DNA from: Rotaria socialis
Lineage: Eukaryota; Rotifera; Eurotatoria; Philodinida; Philodinidae
Length of the DNA: 64,000 bases
Assembly (NCBI GenBank): GCA_905331475.1
Contig: CAJNYU010000184.1
Location: 124,001 to 188,000, forward strand
Direction of reading: 5' to 3'
The notes beneath the pieces are model-generated. The model was not told the DNA's origin and did no database searches. It saw only the letters and a program-made list of their open reading frames with translations. Shown here one piece after another: positions 58,767 through 64,000 of the stretch (positions are counted from its first letter, which is position 1; every line of letters begins with the position of its first letter). The position numbers and the translations under genes were made by a program.

Positions 58767-60837
58767 ATGGCTCTTCTGCATGGTATTTTATTGTTTACCA
58801 TTTTAAATATCGTTTCATCAAGATCAATATTAACCGGTGATCCAATATTTGGTCAACCAGAACAAATTCATATATCTTATGGGCGTATGTGAAGTTTTTT
58901 TGAAAACGAACACAGCAATATCAGTTATCTTTACTAATACTAAATGTTTCAGGTGATCCAACGCTTATGATAGTTACCTGGGTAACCTTAAATCAAATCA
59001 ATGAATCCGTTGTTGAATATGGACAATATGATATGTTCGATCTACGTGCTACAGGTAACGTTAGTATATTTCAAGATAGTGGAAGCGAAAAACGACGTGA
59101 ATACATTCATCGTGTTGTTTTAAATAATCTTAAACCTGGTCAACGATACTGTATGATATGACAAAAAATAGAGAATATACCTTTAATAAATTCTATTCTT
59201 TTTCTGTGTATACTAGTTTATCATTGTGGTAGTGATGACTTCGGTTGGTCACCTTTATTTTGGTTTACAGCAATGCGTAATGATTCTGATTTTGTTGTTC
59301 GCACGGCTGTTTATGGTGATATGGGCAGAGATAATGCTCAATCATTGCCCCGCCTACAAGAAGAAACTCAATCAGGTCATTTTGATCTTATCTTACATGT
59401 TGGTAAGTGTAATGTTTTTTTCTAAATATTCCGAAATAAATTTTCTAATCAAGGTGATATGGCATATAATATGGATATTGATAATGCTCGTGTTGGTGAT
59501 GATTATATGAATGCTATTGAATCTATTGCTGCTTATATTCCATATATGACTTGCCCAGGAAATCATGAATATGCTTAGTAAGAGAAAAATCTCTTTTTTT
59601 TATCTGATTAAAATTTAATTTTTTTAAATTTCGTGTAGCAACTTTTCACAATATGTTGCTAAATTCAGTATGCCATCATCCATTGGTACATACGGTGGTG
59701 ATTCAAATCATTTTTATAGGTTTGTTTAATTTAATTTTTGTTTAAATATAAATCAATAATATTCACCTTGTAAAATCAGTTTCAATGTTGGTCCTGCACA
59801 TATTATTGGATTTTCAACTGAATTTTATTATTATACTGAATTTGGTTTTGATCAAATTGTTAATCAATATCAATGGCTTGAACAAGATTTGAAAGTACAC
59901 CGAAACGAAAATTAAGGTTTCAATAGAGTGTTACATTGATTTTATTTATTATTTAGGAAGCAAATACACCTAAAAATCGTGCACAACAACCATGGATTAT
60001 TACTATGGGACACAAACCAATGTATTGCACTAATAGTGATGATACTGACTGTATTAATGACGGTGGTTATACTATCGTAAGAAAAGTACTTAATTAATTT
60101 CAACTAATTTATTAGTTCCGTTTTTCCCCGTAGATACGTACTGGTCTTCCATTTATTGAAGCATATGGTCTTGAAAATTTATTTGCTCAATATGGTGTAG
60201 ATCTCGAATTTTGGGCACATGAACATAGTTATGAACGTTTATGGCCTGTTTATAATGGAACCGTAAGTTCATTCACTATTTGATTTTCATTTTCTTCATA
60301 CATTGAATGACTAGTCAGCGATTAAAGAGATAGTTGAGTTTACATTCTTTATTTATGAATTTAGTTATTATAGATCTATGAGTTAGCGTTCATTCTTATA
60401 TCTATGAAAATCTTCAAGATTATATTATAAATATAACTTTAGGTTTATAATGGAACAAAAGGTGCTTATATTGACCCTGATGCTCCTGTACATATTACAA
60501 CAGGATCAGCCGTAAGTAATATAGTATGATACGAGTTGCTATTTTTTTTTCAATGAAAAATTTCTTAGGGGTGTGACGAACGTCATGATCCATTTGGTAT
60601 TCGTCGACCGTGGTCTGCATTTCGAAATAATGATTATGGTTATACGCGAATGAATATTTACAATGCTTCACACATTTACTTGGAACAAGTATCAGACGAT
60701 CAGGTTTATTGATTCTTTTATTTATCAACAATAAATTAAGTATTCTTTTCTTTTTCTTTTTATTATAGCATGGAAAAGTAGTTGATGATATGTGGTTAAT
60801 TAAATCTAAACATGGTCCTTATTCATATTTTGAATGA
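58767..60837 (+). CDS. Purple acid phosphatase (metallophosphatase), ACP7-like
   Basis: Twelve exons: 58767-58884, 58953-59150, 59217-59402, 59454-59577, 59639-59719, 59780-59894, 59957-60076, 60134-60262, 60443-60511, 60569-60703 and 60769-60837 as coding blocks (eleven traced, all in phase); 447 aa. Signal peptide [19 protein letters not shown] fibronectin-like N-terminal domain ([12 protein letters not shown]) is followed by the binuclear metal site in order: [35 protein letters not shown] and [12 protein letters not shown]. These supply the Asp, Asp-Tyr, Asn-His, His and His-x-His ligands of Fe/Zn purple acid phosphatases. It hydrolyses phosphomonoesters at acid pH in secretory or lysosomal compartments. 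The C-terminus has the family's [14 protein letters not shown] and [14 protein letters not shown]. Length matches the animal iron/zinc PAP group. Confidence 0.92.
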
Positions 60838-61067
60838 TTCAAAAGAGAATTTATATTTGTATACCACTATTTAACCAATTAATTTTTTTCGCAATTCAGT
60901 TTTATTTTCGATAAAACGCAACTATTTTAATGTCTTTCAATGATATTTTATTTAATACATCTTTATTTTGGTTGGTGATTTTTCTTTATACTTAATTGTA
61001 TATTTTTTTAGATCTTGCTCTCTACTATTCTCTCTAACACCGTCAGAGAAAAATAAATAAATAAAGG

Positions 61068-61560
61068 ATGACAAAAAAACGTCGTAATAATGGACGAAGC
61101 AAACATGGACGTGGCCGTGTTCGTTCAGTTAACTGTACCAACTGCCGTCGTTTAGTACCAAAAGACAAGGCTATTAAAAAATTAATTATCCGAAATATTG
61201 TCGAACAAGCAGCTGTTAAGGATCTAAGTGAAGCGAGCGTTTACACTAAATATATTTTACCGAAACTCTATTACAAATTACATTATTGTGTATCATGCGC
61301 TATTCACAGTAAAGTTGTGCGTAATCGTTCGAGAGAAGCACGCCGTATTCGTCAACCACTTTTGTGAGTGAACGCGAAGCTTTAGTAATGAGACTATTTA
61401 TTTTTGTTTGATCTTCAGACGTCCTCAACAAGCTCGTCAAGCAGGTCAAGCTGGTGGTCAAGGTAATGCAGGTACAGCTGGCCATCGTGCTCCCAACAAA
61501 GAAATAGCACAACCAGCTAATATTCCTATTTCTAAAAGTATGCTAGCAATGCATTTTTAG
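61068..61560 (+). CDS. RPS26: 40S ribosomal protein eS26
   Basis: Two exons: 61068-61363 and 61419-61560; 145 aa. [19 protein letters not shown] at the start, the zinc-binding pairs CTNC and [20 protein letters not shown] and [13 protein letters not shown] are near-invariant in eS26, which sits at the mRNA exit channel of the small subunit. The C-terminus is longer than in vertebrates (about 115 aa) and rich in Gln, Gly and Ala. A GTATG donor at 61538 with an acceptor before 61607 would instead end the protein shortly after PANIPISK with a final Thr; either 3' end is possible. A pyrimidine-rich tract (CTCTCTAAC) lies just upstream, as is common for ribosomal protein genes. Confidence 0.95.
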
Positions 61561-61916
61561 AGAGATTTTATTTTCTATTAATTTATCTTTATTTATTTTC
61601 CTATAGCATAAGCAAACGACGACATGAACGCAACGGCTTGTCGTCAGAAAATGTGTACTATCATCACCTGATGTCTATCAACATGATGGCCGTTGTTGTT
61701 TTCTGTTCCGATAAAAATAAATAAAAATAAATAAAAAGTTCATATCAGAACGATTTGTTATTAAATAAACCATTTTAATCTAATATTATTTTTGATAACA
61801 AAAAGAAAAGATGAAAGATAGAACAATTAAACTGAAAGAAAGACGGATCTGAACTTTGTTTTAGACTTACTCTTTTGCATTACTAGACGAGTCGCCTATT
61901 TGATTTCGTTACATTG

Positions 61917-62537
61917 ATGAGCAACAATGAGAGCCACCGTCCATGGCGTCTTCTTCTCGGTGTGACAGGTAGTGTTGCAACAATTAAACTCAAGGAACTT
62001 ATTCATAGTTTTAATATTCATAATATCGATACGATTGTTATACCAACTGAAAGAGCAAAACATTTCATTGAATTCGAAGATTCTTGGTGTTCTCATGGAT
62101 TGATTACTGATATAAAATGTCCATGTTATTTTGAAGATCACGATGAATGGACTTCATGGAAAAAACGTAATGACCCTGTTTTACATATTATGCTTCGCGA
62201 TTGGGCTGATATACTTTTAATTGCGCCACTTGGCGCGAATACATTAGCTAAACTGGCCGTTGGTTTATGCGATAACCTTTTAACAAATGTTGTTCGTGCA
62301 TGGGATTTAAAAAAAAGGAAACCATTAATTATTGCGCCTGCAATGAATACAGCAATGTTTGAACATCCTCTTACACGACAACATTTAGAGACGCTCACAA
62401 AAACATTTGGATACATAGAAATTTCTTGTGTCGAAAAAACACTAATGTGTGGACAAATTGGTATTGGTGGTATGGCCTCGGTAGAGACTATTGCTGAGAA
62501 AACTTTGAATATATTTCAACAAATTGCAATCGACTGA
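61917..62537 (+). CDS. PPCDC: Phosphopantothenoylcysteine decarboxylase (coenzyme A synthesis)
   Basis: Intronless 206-aa ORF; ATG 61917 chosen. It is a flavoprotein of the PPCDC/HFCD family: LLLGVTGSVATIK binds FMN near the N-terminus, the catalytic His is in VLHIMLRDWADILLIAPLGA, then NTLAKLAVGLCDNLL, the PAMNTAMFEHP motif (family PxMNxxM) and the flexible-loop Cys in MCGQIGIGGMA. It decarboxylates 4'-phosphopantothenoylcysteine to 4'-phosphopantetheine, the third step from pantothenate to CoA, as a cytosolic trimer. All catalytic motifs are intact and length is standard. Lack of introns contrasts with neighbours. Confidence 0.95.
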   Translation: MSNNESHRPWRLLLGVTGSVATIKLKELIHSFNIHNIDTIVIPTERAKHFIEFEDSWCSHGLITDIKCPCYFEDHDEWTSWKKRNDPVLHIMLRDWADILLIAPLGANTLAKLAVGLCDNLLTNVVRAWDLKKRKPLIIAPAMNTAMFEHPLTRQHLETLTKTFGYIEISCVEKTLMCGQIGIGGMASVETIAEKTLNIFQQIAID

Positions 62538-62538
62538 A

Positions 62539-62566
<28 letters not shown>
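62539..62566. repeat. (AT)n microsatellite
   Basis: Fourteen AT units directly after the PPCDC stop codon, in its 3' UTR. Confidence 0.95.
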
Positions 62567-62569
<3 letters not shown>

Positions 62570-63523
62570 GTAGTTTTCTTTTCTGCACACTATTGAAAAA
62601 CATATAACTCGAACGTTTTTTCTCTAGTAATTACTTTTAGTAATAAATTTCTTTCTTTTCTTTTTAACGGCAGGAAATTGCAATATTGCCGAATAGATTA
62701 CATATTCATATTCTACACAATCTAAAAATAGGAGTGATGTTGATTGAACAATTTCATCTCGAAAAAAATTAATTATGAGAATGAAACCAATTGATAATGA
62801 GCTTATAGAGATCTTTTGTGGCGTATACATTGACAAGATTGAACAATCCAAAGGTTAAAATAAATATCAAAGATTAACGTGTTACAAAAATATGGTAACA
62901 ACGTTATAGCTATGAGAACAGTAGAAGTACTCGAATCATCGATTCATACGAAGTTTAATTACTAAAAGAAATAGAATTTTCTAAGCCAAACATGATTGTC
63001 ATACGAGACAATATTGATGTATGTTTAGTGTGAAAGATACAAGGCCGATGCATTTAAATACAGTAGGATTTTCAATGTAAAAAATAAATACTATTTCAAT
63101 ATAATTTAATGAGCTATTGATGAAAGTTGGCGTTTGCATAGAGGTTTTTATTGAAAAGAGGAAATGATTTCCGTTGTGTTTGGTTCTTTGATTACGTCGT
63201 TCTACACTTCGTCAAAAGATATTTTACTATTTGAATAATCGGTCGACTTGTGCTTTAAAAATAGTTAATTTTTAAAAGCATACAGAGAAACAGATCAGTA
63301 GTTGCTCAATGATGTAACTAAGATTTTCAATTTTCTACAGTTGTTTGTATAATATAGCGCGCATACAGATTATATCCTCAAAGTGAAATATTTTACATTC
63401 AAAGACGAAGAATTACTGATATCTAAAGATATTTTACAAGTCAATTCTAGAAAATGATGTGATCTCAAAATCAGTCTTGCTGCATAAAACTGTTGATCCG
63501 TGCATCATTGAATATAAAAGTAA
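62567..63523. other. Intergenic, no gene recognised
   Basis: AT-rich sequence downstream of PPCDC with no supported features. Confidence 0.4.
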
Positions 63524-63791
63524 CCCAGGAGGATCATCATGCCGTCTAAAAGGCCATCGGAAACGGCCTGAAACGGCTATAAAACGACATAAAACGACAT
63601 TAATTATTCACCCCATTTCGCCGTAATTTGTCAGCTCGTTTTACGGGCCATTTTTTGTTAGAAAACGGCCATCGCTTTTAACACTATTCTCTTCGTTTTC
63701 CGAGCTGACGGAAAACGGCGCCGTTTTTTAACGTTTTACATCGTTTTTATGCCGTTTCAGGCCGTTTACGGGCCGTTTTCTTTGACGTGGG
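63524..63791 (+). mobile_element. Fold-back MITE, copy C of the GTCAGCTCG family
   Basis: Best preserved copy. It starts CCCAGGAGGATCATCATGCC and ends CCGTTTTCTTTGACGTGGG. Outer arms AAACGGCCTGAAACGGC and GCCGTTTCAGGCCGTTT are exact inverted copies; inner arms TTGTCAGCTCGTTTTACGG and CGTTTTCCGAGCTGACGG form a second inverted pair. Between them lies AAACGGCCATCGCTTTTAAC, shared with copy B. No ORF; clearly GC-richer than its flanks. Confidence 0.85.
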
Positions 63792-64000
63792 AAGTTTAGA
63801 GCAAAATTTTCTCTGCTGAATAATCATATAATTCAGTTCTAAAAGTTTATTGAAGTGCTAGATGTACCAAGAAGTACGTCCCTCGTAAAGGACTAGAGTA
63901 TATAGGGGTTATATGAAGCGCCGGACGTCCTCTTGTAAGTCATAGAACTGATGAATACACTGCGGTGGCATAATTAAGTTTATTTCTCTAATATTCATCC
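63792..64000. other. Window edge
   Basis: No feature recognised. Confidence 0.3.

Noticed and set aside
60241..60460. Apparent duplication of VYNGT across an intron in the phosphatase
   Set aside because: Related phosphatases have a similar double motif (WPxYN...VxNG) here, so it is normal family sequence.

Overview
The window is nuclear DNA from a small-genome invertebrate, AT-rich (by eye about two thirds A+T), with multi-exon genes, mostly very short GT-AG introns (about 40-60 bp) and many non-autonomous DNA transposons. The gene content is metazoan: a Cys-loop receptor, a leucine-rich-repeat GPCR, nuclear receptor, Sp and bZIP factors. The double-DNA-binding-domain nuclear receptor and the general gene style fit a rotifer, probably bdelloid, or another lophotrochozoan. 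That placement is inference. I traced 17 genes exon by exon. The reading frame closes across every joined exon, which is the main support for the models.

Left third (1-19000): after a lone FLYWCH zinc-finger exon, six genes lie on the minus strand: an LGR-type GPCR, an Sp-family zinc-finger factor with polyQ, a two-DBD nuclear receptor, and two bZIP factors that look like paralogues of each other. Long gene-poor stretches, one holding a degenerate inverted-repeat transposon, separate them. The larger bZIP gene has a second open frame overlapping the start of its CDS.

Middle (21400-35000): a polyhomeotic-like SAM-domain protein (+), the HSP90 co-chaperone p23 (-), mitochondrial p32/MAM33 (+), two related small beta-rich proteins (+), one secreted and one cytosolic, and an SGNH/GDSL hydrolase (-).

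Region 35350-39000 is a repeat nest of short fold-back elements that begin CCCA and end in its complement. A further copy lies at 63524-63791. They are the best candidate for an undescribed lineage-specific MITE family.

Right third: SPATA4-like calponin-homology protein (-), CASC3/Barentsz of the exon junction complex (+), an alpha-type nicotinic-like receptor subunit (+) with one intron lacking the AG acceptor and another carrying a mariner-like MITE, an aerolysin-fold (ETX/MTX2-like) protein (+), an unrecognised 134-aa protein (-), purple acid phosphatase (+), ribosomal protein eS26 (+) and phosphopantothenoylcysteine decarboxylase (+).

The genes do not form an operon or single pathway. 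No tRNA, rRNA or CRISPR array was recognised.
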